Origin: Phycisphaerales bacterium UBA2421
GTDB lineage: Bacteria; Planctomycetota; Phycisphaerae; Tepidisphaerales; Tepidisphaeraceae
DNA: 64,000 nt
Direction of reading: 5' to 3'
NCBI GenBank assembly: GCA_002343075.1
Contig: DDRH01000034.1
Span: forward strand, 17,153-81,152
Position numbers and translations under genes: made by a program. The stretch's first letter is position 1, and each line of letters starts with the position of its first letter. The notes below the pieces were generated by a model. That model saw nothing but the letters and a program-made list of their open reading frames with translations, was not told the origin of the DNA and searched no databases. Positions 28,701 through 38,258 of the stretch are shown here, in pieces.

Positions 28701-29081
28701 GACCAAAACTCCGGATCTGATGGGGATATTTTCCCGTTCAATTTCAGGCAATATGGTTTAGGAAAGCTGATTGGCAAGCGGTCATGGGGCGGCGTGGTCG
28801 GAATACGCTCCGATAAGGCCTTTATCGATGCCGGGATGTCGAGCCAGCCGGAGTTTGCGTTTTTTCACGCCGCGGAGGGATGGAACATTGAAGGGCACGG
28901 GGTCGATCCGGACATTGAGGTGGAAAACTCGCCCGAGGATGAACTCGCAGGACGCGATTCGCAGATGGATCGTGCGATTGCCGAGCTATTAAAGGAAATT
29001 GACGCCAATCCGCCTACCTTGCCAGCCCCGCCTGACCTGCCGAACCGGTCGGGGCGAACGGTTCCGGCGGGGTCGAACTGA
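25704..29081 (+). CDS. Tricorn-like protease (S41 family), exported
   Basis: An 1125-residue tricorn protease homologue. A signal peptide (to about residue 28, ending SAIAG) is followed by two beta-propellers built of PD40/TolB-type repeats such as WSPDGKRLAYAD, a charged Lys/Glu/Asp-rich linker (about residues 545-600), a helical C1 domain with AWRLQRDFFWAENMVGV, a PDZ domain, and the S41 catalytic domain with NNHGGFVSQ and the nucleophile Ser1005 in SGSDGDIFPFNF. GKRSWGGVVGI is typical. The archaeal enzyme is cytosolic and degrades peptides after the proteasome, whereas this one appears exported. The start is ATG 25704, where GAGGG precedes by 5 nt. The 206 bases upstream hold no other gene. 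Confidence 0.92.
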   Translation: MPSLSLASRVILAAATAAWATTSAIAGVTGYYRHPTIHGEQVVFNSEGDLWTVPAAGGIAHRLTSHPANEMWPNFSPDGKWIAFTADYQGNSDVYIMPHNGGEPRRLTYHPSREDVVGWTPDGKSVIFRARRTGNDSLEQLFTIAAEGGEPKLVPVGRAGLGSFSNDGNSIAFLRNTWFANWRRYKGGTAPQIWTGDLTTGTFRQMTNSAAVHNHPMWVDDRIYYVTERDGNLNIFSARPDGTDERQATQHADYDVRFADTDGKSIVYTVGADLWKLDIATGDSAKLDISISSDRIRSRPRAEDASKTVDRFELSPDGKKILVSSRGEIWIAPSKPGGRVVQLTESSGVRERAVSFSPDGTKVACITDETGEQEIKILDASNKSPAKLLTSAGKGWLFAPTWSPDGKRLAYADLTCTLHIVDAETGERKEVDQNEVWEIREYAWSPDGKWIAYVKDEANRTQSLNVYNVETAERGTVSNGFTADYSPAWDPTGKYLFFASNRHWNPVLDDIDREFTTTRSAKLCVAILAADGKSPFLPEELQEDDAGDPSKAGTSEQSGDKSPDTAEGKESAGSGDTKEGEKKDKKELPAVKIDLGGLSDRVIELPNVAAGNITAVAAVEGKVFFIDLPARGMNEDDHATPGGRERAGKLLCYDMKEKKAETFLPSATGFSISNDGKKIAWREGSAINVADTAGKPGDDIKEKLDLTSLRLMVDTSAEWAQIYSEAWRLQRDFFWAENMVGVPWTAMQEKYKPLVARVGSRGEMNDLIGQLIGELGTSHTYVFGGDSNFQPPKPVLIGLLGADIDVDESTGLHRFQRVIRPEKWETFVTSPLAQAHVNVRDGDYLLAINGRKLAPTDSVDERLSGLAGVEVQLTVASNVDKSDARDVQISTLVSDFELRYADLCRRNREYVAEKSSGRIGYFHIPDMSGDGLVQFVKGFYPQIRKEALIVDVRNNHGGFVSQMLLERLNRKAIAYDKPRRGLVGTYPDRVHTGPKVCLIDQNSGSDGDIFPFNFRQYGLGKLIGKRSWGGVVGIRSDKAFIDAGMSSQPEFAFFHAAEGWNIEGHGVDPDIEVENSPEDELAGRDSQMDRAIAELLKEIDANPPTLPAPPDLPNRSGRTVPAGSN

Positions 29082-29124
29082 CACAGAGAATCGGACCCGG
29101 AGTCCCGCAAATGGCGGCCGATGC

Positions 29125-29153
29125 TTGATTCCTGCCCAAAACAGGCGGATAAT
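29125..29153 (+). promoter_or_regulatory. Sigma-70-like promoter for the small ORF and secA
   Basis: TTGATT (29125-29130) and GATAAT (29148-29153) are separated by exactly 17 nt. Transcription would begin near 29160, only about 11 nt before the ATG at 29171. A short inverted repeat, CCTG...CAGG, sits in the spacer. No other promoter of this quality is seen before secA. Confidence 0.6.
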
Positions 29154-29170
29154 TGAGGTCTTCGTTTTCT

Positions 29171-29470
29171 ATGCGACCAGCCCGCTACCATACCCTTGCC
29201 ATTGCCCTTGTGGCGGTGGCGATCTGCGCCGATCGCGGCGTGGCAGCCGGCTCAGCAGGAAACCGACATCCGACGCAGGGCATCACCGGGCAGATTGTCC
29301 GCCAACTGCAGATTCAGTTTCGCAGGGTTGCCGCAACCATCGATCCCGTTCGGCTAAGACAGGTTCACGCCGCCCCCCTTGCTTCTGTGCGATTTGTTGT
29401 GGTTGAATCGGTGCAACCGTGCGTGCCCGTGAGCGCGCTTCACTCCCGCCTGCCCCCGCCCTGCTGCTAA
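29171..29470 (+). CDS. Small exported protein upstream of secA; candidate secretion monitor (SecM-like by position and design)
   Basis: A 99-residue protein with no recognisable homologue. The N-terminus is a signal sequence: basic start MRPARYH, hydrophobic core [13 protein letters not shown] and a possible cleavage after GVAA. The body is basic and Arg/Gln-rich (about residues 30-62). The C-terminus ends in HSRLPPPCC, a triproline three residues from the end, a motif that slows ribosomes. The gene lies between a promoter at 29125-29153 and secA, 112 nt before the secA ATG, as secM does in Escherichia coli. There is no sequence similarity to SecM, MifM or VemP arrest motifs. A TTG at 29153 could extend it by six residues. 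The leader before ATG 29171 is very short, so initiation may be nearly leaderless. Coding status is likely but unproven. Confidence 0.5.
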   Translation: MRPARYHTLAIALVAVAICADRGVAAGSAGNRHPTQGITGQIVRQLQIQFRRVAATIDPVRLRQVHAAPLASVRFVVVESVQPCVPVSALHSRLPPPCC

Positions 29471-29568
29471 CTGCATATTAACGTCTCTCTTCAATCGCCC
29501 GTTTTCCAGTAGCGGCGCGATATCAACTTGTTTATTCACGGTTTTCGCAATCAGCATCCGGCAGCCAG
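29461..29568 (+). promoter_or_regulatory. Possible long-range stem linking the end of the small ORF to the secA ribosome site
   Basis: CTGCTGC (29461-29467, the last codons of the small ORF) can pair with GCAGCCAG (29561-29568) with one bulged base. The downstream arm ends four bases before the secA AAGGA (29572-29576). A ribosome stalled on the triproline codons would cover the left arm. The loop is about 93 nt and the stem short, so chance pairing is quite possible. Confidence 0.25.
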
Positions 29569-29582
29569 TACAAGGACTCCCC

Positions 29583-32500
29583 ATGAATTTCGGCAAAGTG
29601 CTAACTAAGATCTTCGGCAGTCGCAATGATCGTTTACTCAAACGCTATCGCAGCATCGTCGCTCGAATCAACGAAGCAGAATCAAAAGTCGCCCCGATGA
29701 CCGATGCGCAGCTGCGAGATCGAACCCAGGAAATTCGCCAGAAAGTGTCAGGAGGCCATTTGAAGATGGCAGACGTGCTTCCGGAGGCACTGGCCATCAT
29801 TCGCGAGTCAATGGATCGCAATATCGGCATCCGGCAGATTTTTAATCCAGAGGAGAACTTCGACCCTGATCAGCTCGACGATGCGATGCTCGAAGCCTAC
29901 GACCAGGTGCAAAAGACCATGATCGCCACCGGCGAGACCTGGCAGCGAATCGCCATCCCGCCGGAGATTTACGCCGCGGTGAGGAGAATTTACCCCGATT
30001 CCCGGCCGCCGTTTCGCGCCCGCTGCTTTGATGTGCAGTTGATCGGCGGACTTGTGCTGTACGAGGGCAAGATTGCCGAAATGGCGACCGGCGAAGGCAA
30101 GACGTTTGTTGCCCCGCTGGCCTGCTTTCTCCGCGCGATCGAAGGAATGCATTGTCACGTGGTTACCGTGAACGATTACCTCGTTCGCCGCGATGCCAAC
30201 TGGATTCGCCCCGCATTTGAGGCGCTTGGGCTTGAGGTCGGTTACATCCAATCCGAAATGGACCCCGGCGGCGAAGCGCGGAAGCGGGCCTACAAGTGTG
30301 ATGTGACTTACGGCACCAATAGCGAGTTTGGCTTCGACTTTCTGCGCGACAACATGAAGGAGCGATTCGAGCTGCAAGTGCAAGGCCCGCTTGACTTTGC
30401 GATCGTCGATGAGGTTGACAGTATCCTGATCGACGAAGCCCGCACGCCGTTGATTATCAGCGGAGCGGCACACGACGACGCGCCGAAATATAAGGCAGCC
30501 GACACCGTCGCTCGAAAACTCCTCGAACTGCACAAACCATTCGCCGAAGCCGAGAAGGAAGTGGAAGCCGCCAAGCGCGCGATTAAGGCCGCCAAGGGCG
30601 ATTTCGACAAAACCGATGACAAACAGGAAAAAACCGCAGCCAAGACTCGCGAGTCAGAGGCCGAGAAGCGCCTCGCCGCAGCCGAGGAAAAGAAGAACGC
30701 CATCACTGCCTACTTCGAGGTGGAATGGGATCGAAAGAGCGTTCACATGACCCACGAAGGCATCGCAGCGGCGCAGGAGGAGGCGGGAGTCGGAAGCTTC
30801 TATGTCGGCTCGAACATGGAGTGGCCGCACCTCATGGAGCAGGCACTGCGAGCGCATGTCGTCTTCGAGCGCGATAAAGACTATGTCGTCGACCGCGGGC
30901 GAACGAACGAGATGGAAATCGTCATCGTTGACGAATACACCGGCCGCAAAATGGTTGGCAGGCAGTGGTCGGACGGGCTGCATCAGGCGATCGAGGCGAA
31001 GGAGCGCGTCAACATCAAGCAGGAAACGCAGACTCTCGCAACGATCACGCTTCAGAATTTCTTCAAGTTGTACAAGCAAATCAGCGGCATGACCGGCACG
31101 GCCATGACCGAAAGCGAAGAATTCACCAAGATTTATCGGCTGGAGGTCGTTTCGATTCCAACTAATCGCCCGGTGGTCCGGCTCGACTCCGACGACCGGG
31201 TTTACCGAAGCGAGCGCGAAAAGTGGGATTCGATTATTGAAGAAATCAAGCTCTACTCCGACGCGTGCCGGCCGGTTCTTGTCGGTACCACCAGCGTCGA
31301 AAAGAGCGAGATGCTCAGCAAGATGTTGAAGCAGAAATATGGAATTGAGCATGAGGTGCTCAACGCGCGATATCACGAGCGCGAAGCACAAATCGTCCTC
31401 AAAGCCGGACAGACGCACATCAACCCGCACGGTGAGCGCGTCGGCAATGTCACCATCGCCACCAACATGGCAGGACGCGGAACAGATATCAAGCTGGCAC
31501 CTGAGACCTGGTACGACGTGAAGCACGATGCGGGGAAGTACACGCTGACTCAGCGCACGACGAACAAGGTGATCGAGCTTAAGCCTGATGATGCGGGCGC
31601 GTCGGCATTTCAACTCGCGCCCAGTCGGAAGGTGGCCGGGGGATTGCATGTGATCGGCACCGAGCGACACACCGCACGGCGCATCGACAACCAATTGCGC
31701 GGCCGCGGGGGCCGCCAGGGCGATCCGGGGTCTTCTCGCTTCTACGTTTCGCTACAAGACGAACTCATGAAGCTTTTTGCCGGCGAGTGGACAATCAAGG
31801 TGCTGGGCTTTCTGGGAATGAAGGAAGGCGAAGCGATCGAAGATAAACGCATCAGCAAGGGAATCTTACGGGCACAGAAGAAAGTCGAGGAGCGTAACTT
31901 CCTTGGCCGCAAGCAGTTACTGGAATACGACGAAGTGAACGACCGGCAACGTAACATTTTCTACGGCATGCGCCAGAAGGTGCTGGAAGGCCGAAACGTC
32001 GATCAGGTTATCTGGGGCATGATCGGCGAAGCCATTGAAGACGCGGTGGAAAAATATGTGACCAGCGATTACGTCGCGGTCGTTCTGGCTGAATGGGCGC
32101 GGGCCAATTTCGAGGGCGTGCAGATCGACCCGGAAGACATGCGCGGCATTCGTAAGCTTGAAGAACTCGAAGACCTTATCAAAGGTGAGGCCCGCAACGC
32201 CGTGGATAGCAGCATTTCGACGGAACTCAATGAATTCATGGGGGAAGATCGTGAAGATAAGACCGGCTGGGACATCAAAGGGCTTTCAAGTTGGGCGATG
32301 AGCCGGTTTCAGGTGAGCCTGAGTCAGACGCAGATCAAATCGATGGATTCCCGCGAGGTGGAGGAGATCTTGCGCGACAAGGCAATCGACCAGATCGAGG
32401 CTCGAAACTGTGGAGAAATCGCGAAATATCTTGAGAAGAACTATGCGCTTCACCAGCTTTGCAACTGGGCCGAGGATAAGTTCGGCGTGCATGTCAAGGC

Positions 32501-33497
32501 CGAGGAGTTTGTGCTCGATGCGGGCCGGCAAATCAACAAGCCCGCGGCTGAGATTGGGCAATTGATCGAAAAGCGGGCCCGCGATGCGTATGCACTTCGG
32601 GAGATTCAATATCCCGTGGATCATCTCCTGCTGTTCTGCTTCGGCGATTCGGGAACAACCGACAACGCCTACGCGGGAGAGTACGTCCGCCAATGGGTCA
32701 TGGGCAAGTATGGCATTGAGATGACCCTCGAACACATTCGATCGCAGTCAGTGCGAAAGCTGCGAGAAGAACTGTGCGCGCTACAGGAAGAATGGATCGA
32801 AGACGGGCGGCTGGAACAGGAAATCGATCGACTCACCAGCGAAAACCCGGATGAGGCGGCGCTGGTTAAGGCGTTCAACAAGCGGTTTTACCAGAATCTG
32901 ACGATCGAGGACCTCAAGCCCAAGCTCCCCGGCGCCCGCGGCGGGGGCGACCGCGATGCCGATGGGAGCGGCACACTGACCCAGCGCGATGTGCTTCTCA
33001 ACCGCGCGCGAAACTTTCTCCGGCGCGAGTTGACCGATTTGGAGCAGTTCGTGCTCATCCAGATCTTTGATCAAAGCTGGAAAGACCACCTCTACGCGAT
33101 GGACATGCTCAAGCAAGGCATCGGCCTTCACGCTTTTGCCGAGAAGGACCCGCGCATTCTATACAAGAAGGAAGGCTTCCGCTTCTTTGAAGAAATGATG
33201 GCCGGCGTGCGCGACAAGGTGACAGACTTAATCTTCCGCGCCCGAGTCCAGGGCCAGACCCCCCAGGCGCAGAGCAAATACAAGGTGACCGCTGCAACCC
33301 ATGAAACCAGCGATAGTTACGGCGTCGCAGAGACGCTCGCCAGCGAGGGCTCCGACGCCGCCAGTCAGCCTCAGGGAGAAGGCGCCAAGCCTCAGACGAT
33401 CGTGCGAGAATCGCCCAAAGTAGGGCGAAATGATCCGTGTCCATGTGGTAGTGGGAAAAAGTATAAGAAGTGCTGCGGGGCGGATGTAGCCGTTTAG
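29583..33497 (+). CDS. secA: Preprotein translocase ATPase SecA (extended form)
   Basis: A 1304-residue SecA, the motor that pushes unfolded preproteins through SecYEG. Walker A is in [14 protein letters not shown], the DEAD-like box in [16 protein letters not shown], and conserved blocks include [28 protein letters not shown] and [15 protein letters not shown]. The C-terminus ends in a SEC-C zinc motif, [14 protein letters not shown], for SecB or ribosome contact. It is about 400 residues longer than the Escherichia coli protein. The extra length lies in a charged helical insert (about residues 320-375, rich in Lys/Glu/Ala) and a block of about 200 residues in the helical wing/scaffold region before [22 protein letters not shown] lies 6 nt before the start. 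Its last codon overlaps the convergent gene. Confidence 0.97.
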   Translation: MNFGKVLTKIFGSRNDRLLKRYRSIVARINEAESKVAPMTDAQLRDRTQEIRQKVSGGHLKMADVLPEALAIIRESMDRNIGIRQIFNPEENFDPDQLDDAMLEAYDQVQKTMIATGETWQRIAIPPEIYAAVRRIYPDSRPPFRARCFDVQLIGGLVLYEGKIAEMATGEGKTFVAPLACFLRAIEGMHCHVVTVNDYLVRRDANWIRPAFEALGLEVGYIQSEMDPGGEARKRAYKCDVTYGTNSEFGFDFLRDNMKERFELQVQGPLDFAIVDEVDSILIDEARTPLIISGAAHDDAPKYKAADTVARKLLELHKPFAEAEKEVEAAKRAIKAAKGDFDKTDDKQEKTAAKTRESEAEKRLAAAEEKKNAITAYFEVEWDRKSVHMTHEGIAAAQEEAGVGSFYVGSNMEWPHLMEQALRAHVVFERDKDYVVDRGRTNEMEIVIVDEYTGRKMVGRQWSDGLHQAIEAKERVNIKQETQTLATITLQNFFKLYKQISGMTGTAMTESEEFTKIYRLEVVSIPTNRPVVRLDSDDRVYRSEREKWDSIIEEIKLYSDACRPVLVGTTSVEKSEMLSKMLKQKYGIEHEVLNARYHEREAQIVLKAGQTHINPHGERVGNVTIATNMAGRGTDIKLAPETWYDVKHDAGKYTLTQRTTNKVIELKPDDAGASAFQLAPSRKVAGGLHVIGTERHTARRIDNQLRGRGGRQGDPGSSRFYVSLQDELMKLFAGEWTIKVLGFLGMKEGEAIEDKRISKGILRAQKKVEERNFLGRKQLLEYDEVNDRQRNIFYGMRQKVLEGRNVDQVIWGMIGEAIEDAVEKYVTSDYVAVVLAEWARANFEGVQIDPEDMRGIRKLEELEDLIKGEARNAVDSSISTELNEFMGEDREDKTGWDIKGLSSWAMSRFQVSLSQTQIKSMDSREVEEILRDKAIDQIEARNCGEIAKYLEKNYALHQLCNWAEDKFGVHVKAEEFVLDAGRQINKPAAEIGQLIEKRARDAYALREIQYPVDHLLLFCFGDSGTTDNAYAGEYVRQWVMGKYGIEMTLEHIRSQSVRKLREELCALQEEWIEDGRLEQEIDRLTSENPDEAALVKAFNKRFYQNLTIEDLKPKLPGARGGGDRDADGSGTLTQRDVLLNRARNFLRRELTDLEQFVLIQIFDQSWKDHLYAMDMLKQGIGLHAFAEKDPRILYKKEGFRFFEEMMAGVRDKVTDLIFRARVQGQTPQAQSKYKVTAATHETSDSYGVAETLASEGSDAASQPQGEGAKPQTIVRESPKVGRNDPCPCGSGKKYKKCCGADVAV

Positions 33498-33793
33498 CGA
33501 GGCGAGTCGGGAGCGACTTCCGATCGCCCATCAGTCATTTCTGAAAAGACAACTTCAAGAGCTGCCGGCGGCGCGGAGATTCCTTCTTCGCGCCGCCGGT
33601 GTTGAAACTTCATCCATAGCACTTCAAACTCTTCCGGCGTGATTTTTTCGCTTTCAAGCGCATCCTGAAGCATCGATAGATCAGACATCGGATCGCTGAA
33701 CGTCAGACTTCGGCGCTGACCGCCCCGCCGGAGCATTCGCATGACCACGAGTGCCAACGCGAGTAAACCGAGCGCAATCAAGGCAAGTAGCAT
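33494..33793 (-). CDS. Small single-pass membrane protein, function unknown
   Basis: A 99-residue protein with one N-terminal membrane helix ([20 protein letters not shown]) followed by a basic patch and a cytosolic tail. The segment [20 protein letters not shown] resembles the short oligomerisation motif (SHOCT-like: L..L...G.IT.eEFe). No enzyme motif is present. Its stop overlaps the secA stop tail to tail by 4 nt. It may have its own promoter in the 120 bases towards the LysM gene. The function is not known. Confidence 0.6.
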   Translation of the reverse strand: MLLALIALGLLALALVVMRMLRRGGQRRSLTFSDPMSDLSMLQDALESEKITPEEFEVLWMKFQHRRREEGISAPPAALEVVFSEMTDGRSEVAPDSPR

Positions 33794-33913
33794 TCAGGGA
33801 GATTATAGCCTGAGAAGTTCCTGTGAGGGTTGCATGTCCGTGCGGAACGAAGACGAGAAGCCCTTCAGCGCGGATGGCAACCATAAGGGTTTGGCTGCTG
33901 TCCAATCTCGGGC

Positions 33914-34789
33914 CTAGTTATGCGTCGGCGCGGTAGGCAGCTTGAGAATCATCCCAACTTTCAGCTTGGCGGGATCGCTGCCGATTCTGGCCTTGTTCAG
34001 GTCGTAAATCTGTTCCCACATATCCGATTTTCCGTAGAGCTTCTTGGCGATGCCGTGCATACTGTCGCCGCTTACTATGCGATACTCGGTTTTGGCCAGC
34101 GCTGGCGCCGGCGATGGATCGTCCGCCCCCCCGTTGGCCTTCACCTCTTTCACATCAGGAATCTGCAGGACCGTGCCCGGCTTGAGCCTCTTCGGATCGA
34201 CGCCGGGATTGGCTGTGAGAATCGCCTTGTAATAAACCTGACTGCCGTAAACAGTCTCAGCGATTCGGGCAATGGAGTCGCCCGGCTGCACTGTGTGGGT
34301 CTTCACTGTTGGTCGGATGGAATCATCAGGCTGAATGCTGATCGGTGCATTTCCGGCAGCGGTGCCGTTGTCCGCTGGCGGGGAGCGGAAGCCATCGCCC
34401 GAGGGAATAATGCCCTGTTGCGATGGTCCTCGGTTGGTGCCCGGGTTGCTTTTGAGCCGGCCCTGGGGCATCGAACCAGTGTTGAGGGCCAGCATCCACT
34501 TTTCACCTGAGTCGGCGAACGGGTCGTTTGCCGCAGGCTGCCCGCCGGCGATCTGATTGGCGGGTGTGATAGTGGTGACGGGAGCCTGACCGTCGCCCGT
34601 AGTCCCGCTGGGGGGGTAGGCAGAGCCGGATTCGGCTCGTTTCATCTGTTCCTTGAAGGCATCGTCTGCATTGACGACAGGCTGGCCATCAATTGGCGCA
34701 CCTCCGGGCACGACCAAAACATAGACCACGATTACTGCCAGCAGGATGGCAAGCACCACTGCGCCGATTTTCACGTCCTTGCGAACCAT
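33914..34789 (-). CDS. Membrane-anchored protein with two LysM domains
   Basis: A 291-residue protein: short cytosolic start MVRKDVKIG, one membrane helix (AVVLAILLAVIVVYVLVV), a disordered Gly/Pro/Asn-rich linker of about 120 residues, then two LysM peptidoglycan-binding modules. These begin THTVQPGDSIARIAETVYG and YRIVSGDSMHGIAKKLYG and end LKPGTVLQIP and LKVGMILKLP. ATG 34789 is chosen because AAAGGA lies 8 nt upstream; the open frame extends to 34831 without such a site. It probably tethers the inner membrane to peptidoglycan. It lies downstream of secDF on the same strand. Confidence 0.85.
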   Translation of the reverse strand: MVRKDVKIGAVVLAILLAVIVVYVLVVPGGAPIDGQPVVNADDAFKEQMKRAESGSAYPPSGTTGDGQAPVTTITPANQIAGGQPAANDPFADSGEKWMLALNTGSMPQGRLKSNPGTNRGPSQQGIIPSGDGFRSPPADNGTAAGNAPISIQPDDSIRPTVKTHTVQPGDSIARIAETVYGSQVYYKAILTANPGVDPKRLKPGTVLQIPDVKEVKANGGADDPSPAPALAKTEYRIVSGDSMHGIAKKLYGKSDMWEQIYDLNKARIGSDPAKLKVGMILKLPTAPTHN

Positions 34790-34892
34790 ACGGGAAATCC
34801 TTTCCCTCGTGCGAAAATATGATGTGTACACTCCCGACCCGAATCACCCACGGGCCGGTCCATACTCTTTTACCCTAATGCCACGCTGTACC

Positions 34893-37800
34893 CTACGCCC
34901 GCTGCAACTGCGCTGTTGGCGAAGGCTTTCGCGCATCTTTGACCTGCTTCTGGCCGATGAGAAGCAGCGGCGACGCGATCGCCACCGACGAATAAGTCCC
35001 TACAATAATGCCAACCACCATGGAAAATGTAAAGCCGTGAATTCCCGGCCCGCCGTTAATGTACATGACGACGAGCGTTACAAGCGTAGTTCCGCCGGTG
35101 AGAAGCGTCCTGCTCAGGGTCTGGTTGATCGAGTCATTGATCAACTGGCGATCAACAACCCCATGCTTGCCACGATTCTCTCGAATTCGGTCGAACACTA
35201 CGACCGTATCGTTCATGCTCCAACCCATGACAGTCAGAATCGCCGCCACCACCGTCAGATTGACTCGGAACGGCTCCAGCAGGAGATAGTCGCGGAAAAA
35301 TGCAATTTCAGATGCATAATGCGCCACGCCAATCGCCGCCACGACAAATAGCGTGTCGTGAAGCAGGGCAACGATGGTGGCTGTTCCATATCGTAGATTG
35401 CCGAAGCGAATCCAGATATAGGCCATGATTACAATGCACGATGCCACCAGGGCGATAATGGCCTGAAACTGAGTTTCGCCAGCCACCTGCGGGCTGAAAT
35501 TAGTGACCTTTTGAAGTTCAACCGGGTTGTTGATCGCGTCGTTCACCAGTCTCCAACCAGGCACCGCAAGCTCGGCCTGCCACTTTTCCGGATCTTTGTC
35601 GTACGGAATCGCGTCATCGCTCATCAAAACGACCGCGGCATTCTGATCCGGGAACGTTTCGACGCTCACCTTTCGGTATCCAGCCTGCTCAGAACCCACC
35701 TGCAATCGCTGCTGGTCAAGCCGACGCTCGATATCGGGACCTGCGATCATCGGCCGCAGATCCCTCAGAATGAACGCCACGCCGCCAATATGTTCCCGCA
35801 CCTCGGTGGGCGTGATGCCGTCAAATGAAATCGAATTCGGCTCGATCGGGAACACAGCCCGGTTGATCGCCTCGCCGAGGCTGGCACCCACCATTGCAAA
35901 CTGGCTCGGCTCCTGCAGATTCAGCTTACCCTGCAGCGCTTCCTTAAGGACCTCTTTCACCGCGGCTGCATTATCGTTCGGCGTGATGACTTCATAAGTT
36001 TTCTCATCAGCACCGACCGAGACGACTGCCGGTGCAGGCAGCTTGTCCGGGTGAGCATCGCTCGCCCTCTGGATAATCGATCGAAGCTCATCGATCTTGA
36101 TCGGTTCGCGCAATTCAAACTGCGCCGCCGTCCCATTGGCAAACTCCACATCCAGCACACGGCTTTGGCTCCAGCGAATGCTGAAGAGGACCAACCCGAT
36201 AACCATAAACACGATGCTGAAGCTGTAGAATGCCGGAGCAAGCTTCATCCAATCGATGTTGGGCCGCAGGAAGCGGTTCCACCACGGCAGGCTCATTGGC
36301 ACGCTGCCGAGCTTCTCGACCCCCAGCTTATCGATCATCAATGCAAAGATCGTCTTGGTGACAAACAACGCCGTAAACAGCGAACTGACGATGCCCAGCA
36401 GCAGCGTGATGCCAAACCCCTTCACCTCTTCGCTACCCATCCACATCAGGAAAAAACTGGTGATGGCGGTAGTGACATTACCATCGAGAATTGCGCTAAA
36501 CGCGCGGTCGTAAGCATTTCGCAGCGAAAGCCGAATGCCCATACCGCGCGCCTGCTCTTCACGCAGACGCTCGAAAATCAGTACGTTGGCATCGACCGCC
36601 ATGCCTATCGTCAGAACAATGCCAGCAACGCCGGGGAGCGTAAAGGTGGCGTTCAGCGCCGCCATTGCACCGAGAATGAAGACGACGTTCAACAGCACGG
36701 CGATCATCGCGACAACGCCGCTGATGTAATAGTAGCCAATCAGGAAGACCGCCACGACGATCAATCCAAATGCGCACGCTGTCAGCCCAGCCCGCAGGTT
36801 GTCCTTGCCCAACTGCGGGCCGACCGTGCGCTCGCTGATCGGGTCTTCCGCCAGTTGTGCCGGCAGCGAGCCTGCGGCAAGCGTGCTGATGAGGTAATTC
36901 AGCTCCGACGCGGTGAAACCGTCGCTGCCCCCGTCGATCGTGCCCTGCCGGCTGATCTGCTGGCGGATGTTGGGCGCGGTGATAATCTTGTCATCGAGCG
37001 AAATCGCCAGCGACTGCCCTACATTTGCACCGGTCAACTCACTGAACAGCCGTGCGCCGACCGGGTCAAACCGAAACCCAACCACCGGAATGCCCATTTC
37101 CGTCGGCGTGCGGTAGGCCGCCTCCAGTGACCACCGCGGGAGGTTTTCGGCGTTGATCATCTGCTTGCCAGGAATCGCCCATCCCAGCACATACTTCTTG
37201 TCGCTCCCTGCAGGCGAGAAAAGTTGGTGAGACCGCGCCATTTCATCTGGGCGGGCCACCTCGAACCATCGCAGCGTGTCACCCGCCTCCACCCGGGGGC
37301 CTCGTTCGCGCAGCCGTTGAATCATCGCCGCCACCTCCGGCATGCTGCGCATTTCTTCGGGGCTGGGCAGGATGTGAAACTCCAGAACGCCACTTCCTCG
37401 CAACAGTCGCTTCAGGTCGCCAGAGTCATCGAGTGCACCGCGGACTTTCGTATAGTCGTCATAGGCCTTGGCAAACTCGTCGATTTTTGTCGATAGTGTG
37501 GCAAATCCCTGCGAATCAAACCGCTGCTTCAGTTCCTTCAGCCGCGCGTCCCGCTGTGTGGGGTTGAACTGCAGCACATTCTCCAGTTCGGCGACGCTCA
37601 GGTTGGTCTCGTCGATCTGAGAGCGAAGGGAGTCGAACTGGCTCTCCAACTCGGCCTGCCGCGCCGCGTCGCGCGCGGCCCGGGAGGCCTGGATCTGGTC
37701 CCAGACACTCGCCATGGCGCCGAAAAGCTCGTCTCGCCGAGTATTGCTTTGTGAGAGTTTTGCAAGGCGATCGCGGCGGGCGTCGCCAGTGGCGTTTTGG

Positions 37801-38201
37801 ATCGCGTCCACCACGCTGGTCACGCGCACACCATATTCTTCAATCGATCGCTGGGCGGTCGCGTAGGCGTCGCGGCGGGCCTTGGCCTGGCCCGATTGAT
37901 TGGATAGCGGCATCTGAATCTCAAGGCGGGTTCCACCCTGGGGACGCCAGATCAGATTGCGCACGCCGTCGGGATCGACGCGCTTTTTGAGCGCCTCCAT
38001 CACCTGTTCGGCCAGTTTCGGATCGGCCGTCCCTGCCGGTGCCTTAATCTCGTAAAGTAAACTCGTCCCGCCGACCATGTCGATGCCGGGCTTTAACCCG
38101 TGCCCGAAATCGCCCTTAAACATGCCCGGAAAAATTGCCCAGAGCATGGCCAGGGTAATGGCAAAAATCAGCGTTATTCGGCCCGTGAAGTTTGTTGGCA
38201 T
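34893..38201 (-). CDS. secDF: SecD-SecF fusion protein translocase subunit
   Basis: An 1102-residue single polypeptide joining SecD and SecF, RND-type proton-driven proteins that help pull exported chains out of SecYEG. The SecD half (about residues 1-600) starts with a membrane helix, carries GIDMVGGTSLLYEI, a long helical insert (about 110-260) in the periplasmic part and six-helix block motifs such as GIVLTIGMAVDANVLIFERL. The SecF half (about 640-1102) contains VLDVEFANGTAAQFEL and GWSMNDTVVVFDRIRENRGK. It is longer than usual owing to the periplasmic coiled-coil-like insert. It follows yajC and tgt on the same strand in the classical order. Confidence 0.96.
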   Translation of the reverse strand: MPTNFTGRITLIFAITLAMLWAIFPGMFKGDFGHGLKPGIDMVGGTSLLYEIKAPAGTADPKLAEQVMEALKKRVDPDGVRNLIWRPQGGTRLEIQMPLSNQSGQAKARRDAYATAQRSIEEYGVRVTSVVDAIQNATGDARRDRLAKLSQSNTRRDELFGAMASVWDQIQASRAARDAARQAELESQFDSLRSQIDETNLSVAELENVLQFNPTQRDARLKELKQRFDSQGFATLSTKIDEFAKAYDDYTKVRGALDDSGDLKRLLRGSGVLEFHILPSPEEMRSMPEVAAMIQRLRERGPRVEAGDTLRWFEVARPDEMARSHQLFSPAGSDKKYVLGWAIPGKQMINAENLPRWSLEAAYRTPTEMGIPVVGFRFDPVGARLFSELTGANVGQSLAISLDDKIITAPNIRQQISRQGTIDGGSDGFTASELNYLISTLAAGSLPAQLAEDPISERTVGPQLGKDNLRAGLTACAFGLIVVAVFLIGYYYISGVVAMIAVLLNVVFILGAMAALNATFTLPGVAGIVLTIGMAVDANVLIFERLREEQARGMGIRLSLRNAYDRAFSAILDGNVTTAITSFFLMWMGSEEVKGFGITLLLGIVSSLFTALFVTKTIFALMIDKLGVEKLGSVPMSLPWWNRFLRPNIDWMKLAPAFYSFSIVFMVIGLVLFSIRWSQSRVLDVEFANGTAAQFELREPIKIDELRSIIQRASDAHPDKLPAPAVVSVGADEKTYEVITPNDNAAAVKEVLKEALQGKLNLQEPSQFAMVGASLGEAINRAVFPIEPNSISFDGITPTEVREHIGGVAFILRDLRPMIAGPDIERRLDQQRLQVGSEQAGYRKVSVETFPDQNAAVVLMSDDAIPYDKDPEKWQAELAVPGWRLVNDAINNPVELQKVTNFSPQVAGETQFQAIIALVASCIVIMAYIWIRFGNLRYGTATIVALLHDTLFVVAAIGVAHYASEIAFFRDYLLLEPFRVNLTVVAAILTVMGWSMNDTVVVFDRIRENRGKHGVVDRQLINDSINQTLSRTLLTGGTTLVTLVVMYINGGPGIHGFTFSMVVGIIVGTYSSVAIASPLLLIGQKQVKDARKPSPTAQLQRA

Positions 38202-38258
38202 GAGTTTCCTCCCTCGCCCGTGTTCGTGGGTGAGGGGATAAAGGTCCGTTTTCTACAA

